Assembly: GCA_030549775.1 (NCBI GenBank)
Contig: CM060175.1
Span: 109,732,688 to 109,796,687 of the forward strand
Length of the DNA: 64,000 bases
Direction of reading: 5' to 3'
Origin: Tamarix chinensis
Taxonomy: Eukaryota > Streptophyta > Magnoliopsida > Caryophyllales > Tamaricaceae
Shown: piece by piece, positions 1-11,811 of the stretch
Numbering within the stretch: the stretch's first letter is position 1
Layout of the letters: the number at the start of each line of letters is the position of its first letter
Made by a program: the position numbers and the translations under genes
The notes under the pieces: generated by a model
What the model was told of the DNA's origin: nothing
Databases searched by the model: none
The model's input: only the letters and a program-made list of their open reading frames with translations

Positions 1-1669
1 TATTAAATTTCTCCATGTATCATTTCCCAGTGCTTTAAACTGAGCAAGAAAAAATTGCTGCAAATAAGATTAAGATCAATCATTGGTTCCTTCCCATACA
101 AGTACTTTCATCTTTAGTAGCTGCCAGGAATTCAAACAAAGAGCAACAAGAAGACAAGGAAAGAAAGTAGAGAACATCAGTCATCATGTGATTGACCGTA
201 AGGTAACAAATGTTTTTCTCTATCTCTATCTCCTTCCAGTAGCAGGATGTGCGCCAGTATTAGACTGCTGAATTTAATCTGAGGCAATAAATACAGAAGG
301 GGAGCCAAAATAGTCATCTGAACCCCCATACACGACTAGGCTTCCACACTTGAATCAGAAAAAGAAAGAAAGAAGAAAAGCCACTGTTTTAGCAGTACAT
401 CCAAAAATTTCATGAACATTTCACAATGACAGTGTGTTTTGGAGGCACTCAAAGTCATCTACCTTACAGTCAATGGACAAGCAGTTTATACATCAAACAT
501 TCTCACCTGTGGCATATGTAGAAATGAGATCATTCAAAAACCATGAGTTTGTTGGTCTAAGCAATAATACATTAAAGCAATACATGAAGGCCACACCCAT
601 GTATAAATAGACGTACAACCAAGGCATCAAGATCAAAATGAAGGGCTCAAAGATCTATACTACAGCAAATGAGTTTTTGGCTTCACCTCTAAGAATGGAC
701 AACTTTGCTTTTACTTTTGACATTGTGAAAATTATTCAAGAATTTAACTGACAGTAACACCTCAAACACCTTGATGGCAAGGAAGTTTATAATATTAAAA
801 AGCACTGTGTTGCTCATAATAAACTAGAAAGCTGATTTTCAACTTACTTATGACTACTCGAGCATATCAACTGTTTCTCCATAAAGTAGGCAAGTGTTTT
901 ATGCATATAAACGATTCTATGGTCGACATCTAACTTGTCACTCTAACTTCAATGTGTGCCAACTAAGAGGTCCAAAAAAATGGCAGATTGACCTGGAAGG
1001 GATTAACAGTTATTGTGAAGCATTTTTTTAAGAGGCCAATGACAGCCACAAACAGATACTGACACCAAGAACAACAAACACAAATAAAACCTTAGTCAAG
1101 CTGCAACCTGTTCGTCAATTCAGAAAAGAAACAAAAGGTAGAAAGGAAAGAGGAAAAAATGCAAAATGAAGTAAGGAGATCGATAACACTCCTCAAAGCT
1201 AAATAAAGGCCCACAAAATTTACTACCAAATTATAGTAATTGAGGTTATCAACAAACCAGAAGTACCATTAAACAGCTACGCCCAACTTTGATCGAGACC
1301 ACAACTGCATCTCCATACACAATTTCTTAGCATCTATTAGATCAAATAAAGCACGAAAACGACTCGATCCCACTGTTAATACAGCTAATATCATGCATCT
1401 CCATTCTGACTCTGACTACAAATTAGAAGAAGGCAAATTTTGACCGATTTTCTCGCCAATGTATGGAATCAGAAATCATTCCCGAACTCAAGAAGGCTAG
1501 GCACACTGATCAAAGACCCAACCTACAAGCTTTTAAAAAAGGTATATAATTTTCCAATGAAACCAAAGAACCGGGAGTGATTAGCGACCTCAGGACAAGA
1601 AACTAGCATAAATTAAAATACTCAGAGAGAAATCAGACGAGAAACCTAACAAAGAGACACAAAAAACCA
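1..1669. other. Region downstream of uL11m, no gene recognised
   Basis: This stretch lies 3' of the uL11m stop codon on the minus strand. It is moderately AT-rich, not visibly repetitive, and unlike the LTR-like units in the rest of the window. I see no convincing coding frame, no tRNA and no transposon ends. Part of the right side should be the 3' untranslated region of uL11m, but I cannot place a poly(A) site with confidence. Introns or UTR exons of a neighbouring gene could be hidden here. Confidence 0.4.
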
Positions 1670-2131
1670 CTAATCCAATTCCTTGACGACCTTAAGTCCC
1701 ATGGTATTAGCGGTGCCAATAATCGACTTACAAATACTCTCCAAGGGAATATTCTGACAATTCGGATCCTGTTGCTTCACTCTTGCTATCTCAAACACAT
1801 GCTTCAACGTAACTGATGAAGCCGTAATATGTCCTGGCTGACTACTTCCGAAATCAATGCCAGCCGCCTTCTTCAGGAACCAGCTAACCGACGGAGACTT
1901 AACGACAAAATCGAACGTGTTATCCTTGTACGCAGTAATGATGACAGACATAGGAGTTTCTGGTTTGTATTTTTGTGTTCGAGCATTGAAGTCCTTACAA
2001 AACGTCATTAGGTTTAGCCTGTACTGACCTAGAGCTGGACCTACTGGGGGCGCCGGCCTGGCTCCGGCTGCTGGGACAACGAGACGGATCGTGGCGGTGA
2101 CTGGTTTCCGGAGTAGCTCTTTCGCCGCCAT
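1670..2131 (-). CDS. MRPL11: Mitochondrial large-subunit ribosomal protein uL11m (L11 family)
   Basis: A single uninterrupted frame encodes 153 residues with clear L11-family features. L11 forms the base of the GTPase-associated stalk of the large ribosomal subunit, binding the 1070-region rRNA hairpin and helping translation factors act. Residues about 10-75 form the N-terminal domain and include the hallmark PPVGPALGQ (28-36) and the FNARTQ segment. Residues about 78-150 form the rRNA-binding C-terminal domain, with KSPSVSWFLKKAAG (78-91) and the ICKSIIGTANTMGL block (133-146). Length and start (MAAKELLRKPV) match the plant mitochondrial form, which lacks a long cleavable presequence. The ATG is followed by G, a favourable context, and the stop is TAG. 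There is no intron in the coding part and no disruption, so the gene is probably functional. A plastid or cytosolic L11 is unlikely, because plastid L11 has a transit peptide and cytosolic L12/uL11 is a different sequence type. Confidence 0.95.
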   Translation of the reverse strand: MAAKELLRKPVTATIRLVVPAAGARPAPPVGPALGQYRLNLMTFCKDFNARTQKYKPETPMSVIITAYKDNTFDFVVKSPSVSWFLKKAAGIDFGSSQPGHITASSVTLKHVFEIARVKQQDPNCQNIPLESICKSIIGTANTMGLKVVKELD

Positions 2132-2406
2132 GACGAACGAAGATCTCAGTAATGAATTGAGATCGCGGTGGTGGTGCTGGTGGTCGTGAAGAGACGGAAA
2201 GGGGTTTTACCATAAACAGAAAGGACACGCACGCGAGGTTTTTGCGTTCTCGTGATTCAGATGGGTAAATTTGACGGGGAATAAAAGTGGCCCATAAAGA
2301 GGAAAGTAATCCACTACTTTTATTATTAAATTTATTTTTTATTTGGATCGAATTAAATTTTAATATATATAATATAATTGTTTTTTTTATTCTAAAAAAT
2401 TCTAAA
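2132..2406 (-). promoter_or_regulatory. 5' UTR and proximal promoter of uL11m
   Basis: About 275 bp separate the uL11m ATG from an hAT-type MITE. The part nearest the ATG is GC-richer and contains pyrimidine-rich stretches on the coding strand, as expected of a plant 5' leader. The distal part becomes AT-rich. Any promoter elements further upstream have been displaced by the MITE. The transcription start is not directly visible. Confidence 0.55.
2289..2295 (-). promoter_or_regulatory. Site II (TCP-type) promoter motif upstream of uL11m
   Basis: The minus strand reads ATGGGCC about 158 bp upstream of the uL11m ATG. TGGGCC/TGGGCT site II motifs bind TCP factors and are known to be common in promoters of plant nuclear genes for ribosomal and mitochondrial proteins. 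The position and the kind of gene fit. A seven-base match can occur by chance, and I see no second clear copy or telo-box beside it. Confidence 0.45.
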
Positions 2407-2414
2407 CTTTCAGC

Positions 2415-3138
2415 TAGGGCTGTTCACGGTTCAAATATCCGATATTTCGGATATTTGATTGTCGGATATTTGAAATTTCGGATATCTAAAAATGATATTT
2501 GATATTTGATTTGAAACTTCGAATATTCGGAAGATCGGATATTTGAATTTTCGGATCGGATATCAAATATATCCGATATTACTCGAATACAATTTCAAAT
2601 ATAAAAAAATTACCAAATGACAAATATATTTCATATTATCCGATTTGTTGAGCGAATGCTGAGCAAATATCTGATTCGCTTAGCAAATATCCGACTTACT
2701 CAACATATATCCAATGTTAAAACTAAAATAAGAAAGGAGTGAATGAAGTCTATTGGTATGCAAAGTATTTTTATTTTTATTTTTATTTTTATAAATATCT
2801 AAAAAGGGATTGTATTAAAAATATAATTTCAATTAAATTAAATTTTTCCTCAAATAATAAATAAAGTAAGTAAAAATTATACACAGACACATATAAATTT
2901 ATTTATATACAATTATATATAAAATAAAAAATTATAAAAAAATGTATAAATATTTTTCTTCGGATCGGATATTATTTGTATTTGTCGGATCGGATATTTG
3001 ATTTGTTTGACTTTTCGTTGACCGGATCGGATATTTGATTTGGAAAAAAAAAATCGGATCGGTTATTTGCTTTTTCGGATCGGATCGCTTCGGATATCGG
3101 ATCAAATAAGCAGATATCGGATAACATGAACAGCCCTA
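2415..3138. mobile_element. hAT-type non-autonomous element (MITE), copy 1
   Basis: The 724-bp element starts TAGGGCTGTTCA and ends TGAACAGCCCTA, a perfect 12-bp terminal inverted repeat. It is flanked by a perfect 8-bp direct repeat CTTTCAGC (2407-2414 and 3139-3146). Eight-base duplications and this end sequence are typical of plant hAT elements. The interior is AT-rich with many repeats of TCGGATCGGATAT and TTTCGGATAT towards both ends, and has no coding frame, so it must have been moved by a transposase encoded elsewhere. It lies in the upstream region of uL11m. A longer relative lies at 24444-25637. Confidence 0.92.
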
Positions 3139-3146
3139 CTTTCAGC

Positions 3147-4142
3147 TACTAACTACAATACATGGCTAAGAAGAAAAAGAATAAAAAATCAACCTTTTCT
3201 TAGCTCGTACTTTCCTTATCCCTTCTCGTTTTCAATTGATTGAAATCTTCTTCATTAAACTCCTTGATAAGAATCGAAGTCATCCATTGAATTCGTTCTA
3301 CTTTACTGCTGGAACCAATTGGATTTCATACAATCTTATTCAGATTCACTTGACTGTTCGGATCTTTGGTTACGTTCTTCGGAACCACGTCCGTTTCCGA
3401 ATTATTTATATGATTCTGTCAATTTCTTGGTGGCTTTTACTTCGATTGTGTTGTAATTACCGGTAATTCAAGTCAGGTTCCATTCAATTGAAGATTTGCT
3501 CCATCAATTGGTTGATGACGAGATTAGCTTCTCTAAGACATAGGGTTTTGAATCCATTTCATTATTATGCCTAAAGTCGGTATACTCTAACCCCTAATCT
3601 TATATTTCCTTTCAATTCTTTTTGTATAATTATTTATTTGATTGTGGTGATCTTTCTGATTGTTAGTTGTTAGTATTTGTTTATATAGTTGCATCTATAA
3701 TTGTTGTATAGAGTTGTTAGTCTAGTATTTTGTTTTTGTATAATTTTTAGTTGTTATAATTCTTTATTTGCTATAATGGATTTCTTGTATTGTGTTTGCT
3801 GATTCATTATCGTTCTCTTACCATTGTACTATTTTCGTCAATTTCTTCTATCTATTATAGTCGTTTGGTATTGATAGATTCTTGTAATTGATCTATCATC
3901 ACTAGGCATTGACCGACTATCATAGCTATCTGGGTGCTGAATTATTCTTGCCATAATCTATTATGGTCATTTTATTTGCTGGGAATTTATTGCATTTATA
4001 GCTAGTAAGTAGTGATAGTTATTGTATTAAACTGATGAGGTCCTAAGGACCGTGAGTTGATCTTTAAACTGGTGCTTTAAATCTGTTATTAAATATGTCT
4101 GATCTTGGTGATTCTATTATTTTCCTTATCCATTATAATTTA
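3147..4142. other. Intergenic DNA, no gene recognised
   Basis: The left 450 bp are of mixed composition and the remainder is T-rich with long TTTGTATAATT-like runs, resembling intron or intergenic plant DNA. No coding frame, structural RNA or terminal repeat could be supported. Confidence 0.35.
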
Positions 4143-4412
4143 TTAGTAAGATGTGTCCTTAATAACCCAATTAAGATAGATAGTGAGTTTGTATGACATG
4201 AGAATGTTTTCCACACTAGGATTTTTGTGAATGACAAGTGTTGTGATCTTATGATTGATAGTGGGAGTTGTGCAAACCTAGCTACTAGCTAGTACTTACT
4301 ATCTTGGTTTAAATATTAGGTCTCTTTACTACAAAACATCCTCAACCTTATATATCACAATGGTTTAATGACTCGAGTGATGTCAAGGTTACTAAGAGTG
4401 ACCTTGGGATGA
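4143..4412 (+). pseudogene. Decayed Ty3/gypsy polyprotein fragment (aspartic protease region)
   Basis: Two short reading-frame pieces match the layout of the retropepsin region of plant Ty3/gypsy polyproteins. In the frame from 4143 the segment contains VFHTR, then the active-site-like LMIDSGSC followed by ANLATS. After in-frame stops at 4194 and just past 4280 and a frameshift near 4316, a second piece reads TTKHPQPY, then QWFND and VKVTK. The order and spacing agree with the family pattern (D-S/G-G active-site loop, then KHPxPYxxQWLN). It is clearly non-functional, and no reverse transcriptase or integrase follows. It may be a relic of an old insertion independent of the solo LTR-like units. 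Confidence 0.7.
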
Positions 4413-4862
4413 GGTGAACAAGAGCTTAAGAAAAAATAGGGAAATGCTTTACCTACATATACCTTATTTGGAATTAAGGTGTTGTATTATTGGAGTAATT
4501 ATATACTAGCCTTTGAGTAGAACTCATCTCTCATTTAAACCCCCTTGGTAATTAAGGCAAGGAAAGAAAAAACACGCTCAACCCAACTCTCTCTCACCCC
4601 AACCACATCACTCCACTCCTTGCTCTCCACCTATTATTCAAATCATTTAGCTAGGGGTTAATTTATGATTTTTCCTTGTATTGGGTTTATCAAATGTAAA
4701 TGTCAAGTAAGAACATATATTCTACTGTTGTTTGATATCGTAGCTCATGTTACAGCCCTTGAGAAAAGCTCGGCCATCTAGAGTTAGATGGTTAGCTTTT
4801 AGAATTGCTCACAATTTGTATATGGGCTAGGATATGATATAGTGCATCATTGGTGGTAACTA
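4413..4862. other. Unassigned DNA between the protease relic and the inverted-repeat arm
   Basis: No coding frame or known repeat seen. A CT-rich patch lies near 4575-4640. This segment could already belong to the inverted repeat that begins next, since the partner of its left part would lie inside or beyond E10 and cannot be compared. Confidence 0.3.
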
Positions 4863-7400
4863 TGAATCTCTTTGGTTTTGTTATAGTGCATTATCTTTTA
4901 GCATTCTTGATGTTTGTTACTCTTACAGAAACACCAACAACTGCTTTTGGTTTGGTTCTTTACCATTTTTACTTCATTATGGATGAATAATTTACGTCGT
5001 TGCTTGTAATGCTAGAATGTAGTGTTATATTCTGTACATTAATATATTACTATCGTGCAAGTAGTATACTTGTTTTGAACAGGTAATAATTATAGTTAAT
5101 AGGCTCAAATATTTTGGGGCTTTTATTTAGCTTGATGTTCCCTCTACTGCTTTGCTTAGGAACCATAATAAGTTATCCAGTGGTTTTCTACTATTTGAAC
5201 TCATTTCCTGATATCAGTTTATGTTTTTGGTTTTGTTGGTTGTGCTTTTTGGGATTTTGTAATAGCCAAGACCCATTTTTGCTTGTTTGCCAAAATTGTT
5301 GATCATTGTCTATGATGCAGCACCATGAATGTTTCAATTTTTTATAGCAGGTTGCTAGACAACTTTTAACTAATGTTCCTTATGTTTTCAAGGGTTCTAG
5401 GCTTATTTATTTTACATACACTCATGGTTGGGCCTGATTGCTCAGAATTGATGCCAACAAGATAAGGAAGCTATATTTTTCTCTTTTTCTTTGGGGTGTA
5501 AGAGAGCTAGTTTTTTTGTCTTTGAAATTGCTCATGTAAATTCAGTTAGAAGTGAAAATTTTAGATCCATGAAGCATTCTTGGCACTTTAGTTTCACATG
5601 TTTTAGTTCAAAACATTTGATAAAAATATCCGCTCAACTGCTAAGCATTTAAAGATTGAGGCTCTCCTATCCAAGCTAACATCTTGCAACTCATAACACG
5701 AACGATTTGTTTTTATATTGACTTAGAGCATAAACTTGCTTTTAAAATTGTATATACATATATGCAATGTTACTTGTACCTTTTATACTATTTAGTTTTA
5801 CATATTGATATAATGTCATCTACATATTTTTTCCTTTTTGACATTGACTTGAACATTAGCTTATTTGAGGATTTTATAATTACATAGTTTCAAATTTACG
5901 TGTATATATAGTTAATGCTATCTGTTAATTTAATACAGTTTAGTTGTACATGTTAGCATAGTTATATCCACATAGATTATCCATTTTTATATTAACTTGA
6001 AATATAAACTCTCAAATGGCTAATGTCATTCACCCTGATCTCAATCATGATCTTGATCATGGATTTCAAACCCTCAAATATGGTTCTTCTTTTGCTAGAA
6101 AGCAAACTCTATCTGCCAAAATTGTCATCTGATATCGCAAATGAGAGCCAAAAGTCTTCTATACTTTTAAGAAGATGACCCAAATAATTGTGATGAAAAT
6201 TTTCTACTCTGAAGGCATCTTTATCAAAACCATATTCCTCTAGCTCTTCATCAATAGTACCAGCAGATCAAGTGGCCAAAAAATTGCAAACGTTGATAAG
6301 TTATTTTTCTTGCATTTTAATTGAAGAGCAGGAGCGGCTAGTGATACTCATTTTAGTTATTTTAATTTTAGTGATAAATCATTAGGCATTATATCAGCAA
6401 AACATAAGAATATTATAATCTCTACATAAATCAAATCTAGAATGTATGAAAATTATATTGGTTAACTAAAATATTTCTATTATATTATTTATTTTTTACT
6501 TGTAAAAATAGTTAACTAAATCCTTAAGCTTTCTAACCCATTTGCCATATATATGCTTATATGTAGTGTTGATCAATGTTGATTTTAAGTAATATATTAT
6601 GTATGAAAAATTCATTTAACATTAATATTAATATGGTTTTTATTAATTATTAACTTATCATTACTATCACTATAATACCACCCCGATGATTATAGCACCA
6701 TGTCAAATAATTTGAATACCAAACTTAATCATTTTAACATCGCTCTCGGTTAATTATAACACCATGTCCGATGGCACGAATACCACATGGACTAAGATGT
6801 TGTGGTATCATTTATATTAATATTATTAAATGTCTTTATCAATTAAATTGATTATGATAAATATTCTCTTATATAGATTATAAAATACTAATATTATTAT
6901 TAAATAATTGGACATTAAGGCTTTTTTTGGTTTACAAAAAGTGCTAAGGCAAATGAAAGAAAAAGAAAATAAAGAAATATTTTTTTCCCTCTATTTGGCT
7001 GCTAGAAAATACCTATGGAAAACATATTTCTAGAAACGGTTTCTTGTGTTTAGTCTTGGAGAATAAAAAATAGTGAGGAAGTAATTTTTATTTTTATTCG
7101 TAGTATGAAGTAATTCTTTAACTTTGTTTGGTACCAAATTGAAATAAACTCTATACATGTAATTATAGGTAAATATACGTCTAAATTCTATGTTTGTACA
7201 CTCATGGTTACCAACATGTACAAGCACTTTTTTAGTTTGTTTATGTTAGGTTTATTGTAATTAATTTCATTTTTTTTATAGTAAATACCTAAATTATATT
7301 TGAAAAAAATATAATTTGTCTTTGGGAACACTAAACATTTCTACTTAGTATTTTGACCCTCAAATTTTCCCCACCCTTAGTGGCAGAGCTACTACTAAGG
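4863..7400 (+). repeat. Left arm of a large inverted repeat (locus H)
   Basis: Read as reverse complement, 57714-59837 matches about 4863-6985 along its whole length. For example ATGAATCTCTTTGG near 4863 matches the complement of bases just before 59837, and CTTGATGTTCCCTCTACTG near 5130 matches near 59570. The part from about 6985 to 7400 matches the complement of about 16300-16712. The arm is therefore continuous here but split in the right half by the 41-kb E2 insertion. Identity looks high by eye, with scattered substitutions and short indels. A relic coding-like segment occurs in both arms near 6065-6265. The outer limit of the arm is unknown. It could be a foldback transposon arm or an inverted segmental duplication. 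Confidence 0.8.
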
Positions 7401-7555
7401 TGCCTCTCTATTCAACAACTACTAATATTAGTTATCCTTACACTGCTTATACAAGAGCTATACTTATGGTGGTAGCACCGTAGTTTGGCCAAGATAACTT
7501 TACTAGGAAGATGGCCAACCTCGAATAGATTATAATTGAGTCCCCACGGTCCCAA
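7401..7555. other. Short flank between the inverted-repeat arm and LTR-like unit E1
   Basis: About 155 bp of mixed composition with no feature recognised. It ends where sequence homologous to the AT-rich end of LTR-like units begins. Its status is uncertain because E1 shows no target duplication here. Confidence 0.35.
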
Positions 7556-7884
7556 TGTATATATAGTATTTCATAAATTTTAGGAAACTATTAATTTAAT
7601 AAATTACTTTTATTTGAAATAAATTAGCTTTTAAAATTATTTAGTTTAATTATTTTATGGATTTTTGAGTATATAAATTTGGATAGGAGTATTTAATAAA
7701 TTAAAAATAAATATTTTGTTATTTTACCATATTATTTTTACTTAAATAAATTTTGAAACTAGTATTTTACTATAATTATCCTTTTTATGCCCATATATTT
7801 AATTATATTAAATTAAACTATTAAATAAATTTATTATTAAAAATATTACATCCTATTATTTTATAAATTTAATTATTTTAAATT

Positions 7885-9060
7885 TTCCCATTTTCCATTT
7901 TCCTTTCCTTTTCTTTGCCTTCTCCTTTTCTCCTTTTCCTCCTTCCTTTCTTTTTCTTTTTTTTTCTTTTCCTGGCTCGGGTTGCTAGGCTTGCCTCTTG
8001 CGTCTGGGCCAACGGCCCATTCCCCCTTGCCCCAGTCGCACAGCTGACCCAGCTCTCCTTCCTCTCCCCTCCCGTGCGGCTCGACCAGCCCAGACCCCCT
8101 CCCTTCCTTTTTTTTCCAAGTCGGGCCGGTCCACTCGCCCTCCTACCTGCACCGGCTTGGTCTCCCTCCCTCTCACTTCTTTCTTTCTTCTTCGATCACC
8201 CCGAGACCCCGACCTGTCTTCATCACCAGACTTGCCGCCCCGAACGCCTCCCGCCGACCACCGTAGCCTCCAAGCACTGCCACCATTTGTCTCCCCCCCC
8301 CCTCTCTCTCCCCTGTATTTTTTTTCACCAAATTGGAACTGGGCAGCCATGCACCTCGTCCCGCATGGCTCCCCTTTCCTCCCCATCGTCACCTTCTCCC
8401 TGCCACCCTAAACCCTGCCACCGACTGCCACCTATTCCCCCTACCCTTCCTCTTCTTTTTCTTCTCCCCTTCAGTCGTTTTCTGCCCATCCTTTCGAGCC
8501 ATCTTTCTCCCCCAATTCCCCTCCCTCCATCTTTTCCCCTTTGTTTTGCACGCCGCCACCCTCTGCCACTCCGACCGCCGCACCCAGCCCCTGCACCGCC
8601 TCCTGCACCCTTCTACTACCACCCCAACACTATCCGAGCCACCCCGTAACTCCCCCTTCCTCCCCTCTTCTTGTTCTCCCTATTTTTCTTCCTTCTCGAC
8701 AGCCCCCTACAGCCCCTCCTTCTGTCGTCGTCCAACCACCTATTCCGCCACCTAAACCACCATTCAACACCCTGCAACCCCCTCTACCACCACCATACCT
8801 TAGTTGGTCGAAAACAGCCCTTGCACCCCTCCATTATTCCCTCCTCTTTTCCTTCCTTCTCAGCCCTTCCACCTCGACCCACTTCAGCAGCCACCTTCAC
8901 CACCTCACCGCCGCCCTTGGCCGCCAACAACCTATCCCCAGCATCCACCTACACCCCCTCTTCACTCCTGCACCATCCCCTTGCCTCCAAACCTCCCCCA
9001 TCTATCTTCTTTTCTAGCCCCAAACCACTAACCCGAAAATAACTAATTTTGCCTCCTTTA
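7885..9060 (+). other. Pyrimidine-rich promoter-proximal tract of E1
   Basis: The plus strand is extremely rich in C and T for more than 1 kb (CCTTCC, TTTTCC, CCACCACC runs). Several long frames rich in Pro, Ser, Leu and Phe exist on both strands and all three phases, as expected when stop codons are depleted by composition. All family members carry the tract at the same place. In families C and D a TATA box lies inside it, so it probably includes the U3 promoter. No TATA box was found in this copy. Confidence 0.6.
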
Positions 9061-9739
9061 ACCCCCTCTTCGAGACTCCCTCCTTTTTATTTTGCATGCA
9101 GCTCATGTTGCATGAGCAGAATGAGTTGCTGCATGATTTAGTATTTTGGTACAAAATTTTTAAGGTATAATGGCATTTTAAGTTAAGTGTTTCATTAATT
9201 AAATTTTATAAAGTTTTATGTTTGGATTCCTGTTTCTAACATGATAAGTTTTGATATTATTTTTGGGTGTTGATTTTGCTATTTAAATCTTGAATATTTA
9301 ACCGGAATAGCCGGTAAGATTTTATTTTTACGGGAATTAAGGTAATCGTTAAACCTCCCTTCAATGCATGGAAAAACGTATGCTAGCACATTAGGGATTT
9401 TAGTATGAATGTATGCATGTTTTGTATTGCCTAGTATGATATATATGGTTGCTTATATTGATGGATAAAAAGAAAGGAAAAGAAAATTATGATAGCTTTT
9501 GTGTCATGTGTAGAGATGATACCTAAGGAATGAGTTTGATATTTGATGGAAATGTTAAATGCATGTCTATGATGTATTATGATGCTAATGCATGAATAAT
9601 ATTGTCTAAGGGTATTTTAGTAATATGCTTATGTAAGTATGTGATCTAACATATATAGTTGCTAACGAGTATTATGTTGAATAATGACAAGTTGGTGGAG
9701 TTAAATGATAAGAATGAAGTGCTAATATTACTATATTAG

Positions 9740-11090
9740 TATTTTATGTAGTGGTGGTAAATTTATAAAAGTGGTGTAATAAAGGGGTTAAGTGGAAATT
9801 TCATAAGTGAAAATGGTATTTTAGAAATTTTATAGTAAAGGAGCATTTTGGTAATTTTGAAAGAAATGGGTAAAACGATGACTTTGTAAACAAAAGGGTA
9901 TTTTGGTAATTTCAAAAGAAAGGGATGAAATGATAATTTTATAAGTAAAAGGATAAAATTGTAAGTTGTGAGAAAGAAGGGTATTATGGTAATTTTGAAA
10001 GAAAAGGGCAATATGGTAAGTTTACAAGTGAAAAGGGGATATTGTGGTAATTATGGAAGTTAGGGGTATTATTGTAATTTTATGAGTAAAGGAAAAGATG
10101 GTAATTTTTCAAGTAAAGGTGCATTATGGTAATTTTGGAGGTAGAGGGGCAAAATGGTAATTTCATAAGTGAATGGTAATATGGTAATTTTATAAGTAAG
10201 GGGTATTATGGCAATTTGCAAGCAAAAGGGTAATATGATAAAATTAGATGTAAGGGGCAAAATGGTAATTTTTATAAATAAAAGGATATTATGGCAATTT
10301 AGAAGTAAAGGGTAAAAGGGTAATTTTGTAAATAAAAGGATGTTTATGACAAATTTGGAAGTAAGGGGTAACTTGGTAATAATGATAAAGACGAAGGATA
10401 AATTGGTAATTAAATTATGATTAAAAAAGGGTAATTGGATATTTATGATAATAGAGAAGGGTAAATTGGTAAATTAACTAATAAAAGGGCATTATGGTAA
10501 TTTTAATAATGGAGAAGGGCAATATAGTAATTATAAGAAGGGAGAAGGGTAAATTAATAATTATAAATATGGAGAAGGGTAAATTAATAATTATAATTAT
10601 GAAGAAGGGTAAATTAATAATTGTAATTATGAAGAAGGGTAATTTGGGATTTATAATAAATGAAAAGGGCAAAATGAAAATTACAATAATTAAGAGGGGT
10701 AAAATGGTAATTATGATAAAGGAGAAGGGCAATCTGGTAATTTATCCAACTAAAGGGTAAATTGTTAATTATTTAACCAACTAAAGGGGCAAAATAGTAA
10801 TCATGATAATGAAGGAGGGTAATTTGGTAATTTATCCAACTCAAGGCCAATTTAGTAAATATAACAAAGGAGAAGGGCAAATCGGTAATCTAACCAACCA
10901 AATGGGAAATATGTTAAGTGTAATAATGATGAAGGGTGAATGGTGATCTAAACAAACATAGGAGATAACTTGGTAACCTAAACTGAGTAAAGGGTAACTT
11001 GGTAATTATGCAACCTGAAGGGTAATAGGGTAATTTGTCAAGTAAGAAAGGGATGACTTATCGCTTATATAAGTAAGGGGTAAATAAGTA
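9740..11090 (+). repeat. Degenerate GGTAATT minisatellite of E1
   Basis: About 1.3 kb of irregular units, roughly 26-33 bp each, built around AAGGGNAANNTGGTAATT followed by an AT-rich spacer such as TATGATAATGGAG. The same array, complementary, is in E2 (18390-19385), E3 (22085-23350) and E10 (61670-62850). Open frames such as 10494-10760 are periodic translations of the repeat and not genes. Confidence 0.85.
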
Positions 11091-11554
11091 ATTCATACCT
11101 AACATGTCGTTGTAATTGTGGAATTTCATAATATGATCCAAATAATGCTTATTAGAAAGGTAAGAATATTCGATAATTTGTAAGTACCACTAGAACAAAT
11201 CCTAATTCGGAATTAGATGAGCTTATGATGGCCTTAATGGTTTCCCTGTGATATCTTAGATAACCGTTTTAATAAGAAATGACTAATGATATCAGAACGA
11301 TTAAAAGTGAATAAGTATCTGATTATTGTGTTTTTTTATGATCACCTTAATTAAGACACTGATACTTAAAGTGAAAGACCTCGAGATCGGGAATGGTGAC
11401 TCTTTAGGGGTCGCTACCCTAAAGACGTGGTTTAGTCCACGATTATTCTGGTATTTACTAGTGTGCCTTTGTGCCCCAGCCAGGCCTTATATCTTACTCT
11501 ATCTAGCTCTATGGACCTAGTTAGGGGGTATGCATACTTATGGATTAGGTGTTC

Positions 11555-11700
11555 TTGTCGATATGGTACATTGGTACAGAGTTAGCTTTATGCACCAGTA
11601 CGACCAGGGTACCTTTGCGTCCTTGGGTTCGTGGTTGAGGGGTACTGAGTAGCTTGTATGTACCGGTACGGCTGGTGTACCTTTGTGTCTCGAGTTCTTG
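11555..11700 (+). repeat. Duplicated GGTACC block of family A
   Basis: Two adjacent copies of about 75 bp contain GTACTGAGTAGCTT, then ACCGGTACG or ACCAGTACGACCAGG, then GTACCTTTG. The same pair lies in E3 (21500-21625), E10 (61085-61215) and E2 (17815-17945) on the other strand. Short inverted repeats are visible within each copy. Function unknown. Confidence 0.6.
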
Positions 11701-11811
11701 ATCTCTCGTCCGAGGTAAATAAATATAATTGTTGTGCTGATTAAAGAAAGGAAAAATACTAATCATGAAAGTGAAAAATTAATGAGCCAGGCACAGTTGA
11801 CTTATGATAAT

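Noticed and set aside
3236..3466. Small plus-strand frame upstream of uL11m
   Set aside because: No domain or signal; length is within chance expectation for this composition.
7915..8649. 244-codon open frame beginning MPSPFLLF
   Set aside because: Lies in a pyrimidine-rich tract where stops are rare in all phases; Pro/Ser/Leu-rich, overlapped by other long frames on both strands, not conserved as a frame in other family A units.
10494..10760. Periodic Ile/Lys/Gly frame
   Set aside because: Direct translation of the GGTAATT minisatellite; similar frames appear on the other strand and in other copies.
11326..11520. Conserved frame in E1, with relatives at 21660-21893 and 61249-61482
   Set aside because: The three copies are homologous LTR DNA, so similarity of the translations follows from DNA similarity; no protein domain and no excess of synonymous change apparent by eye.
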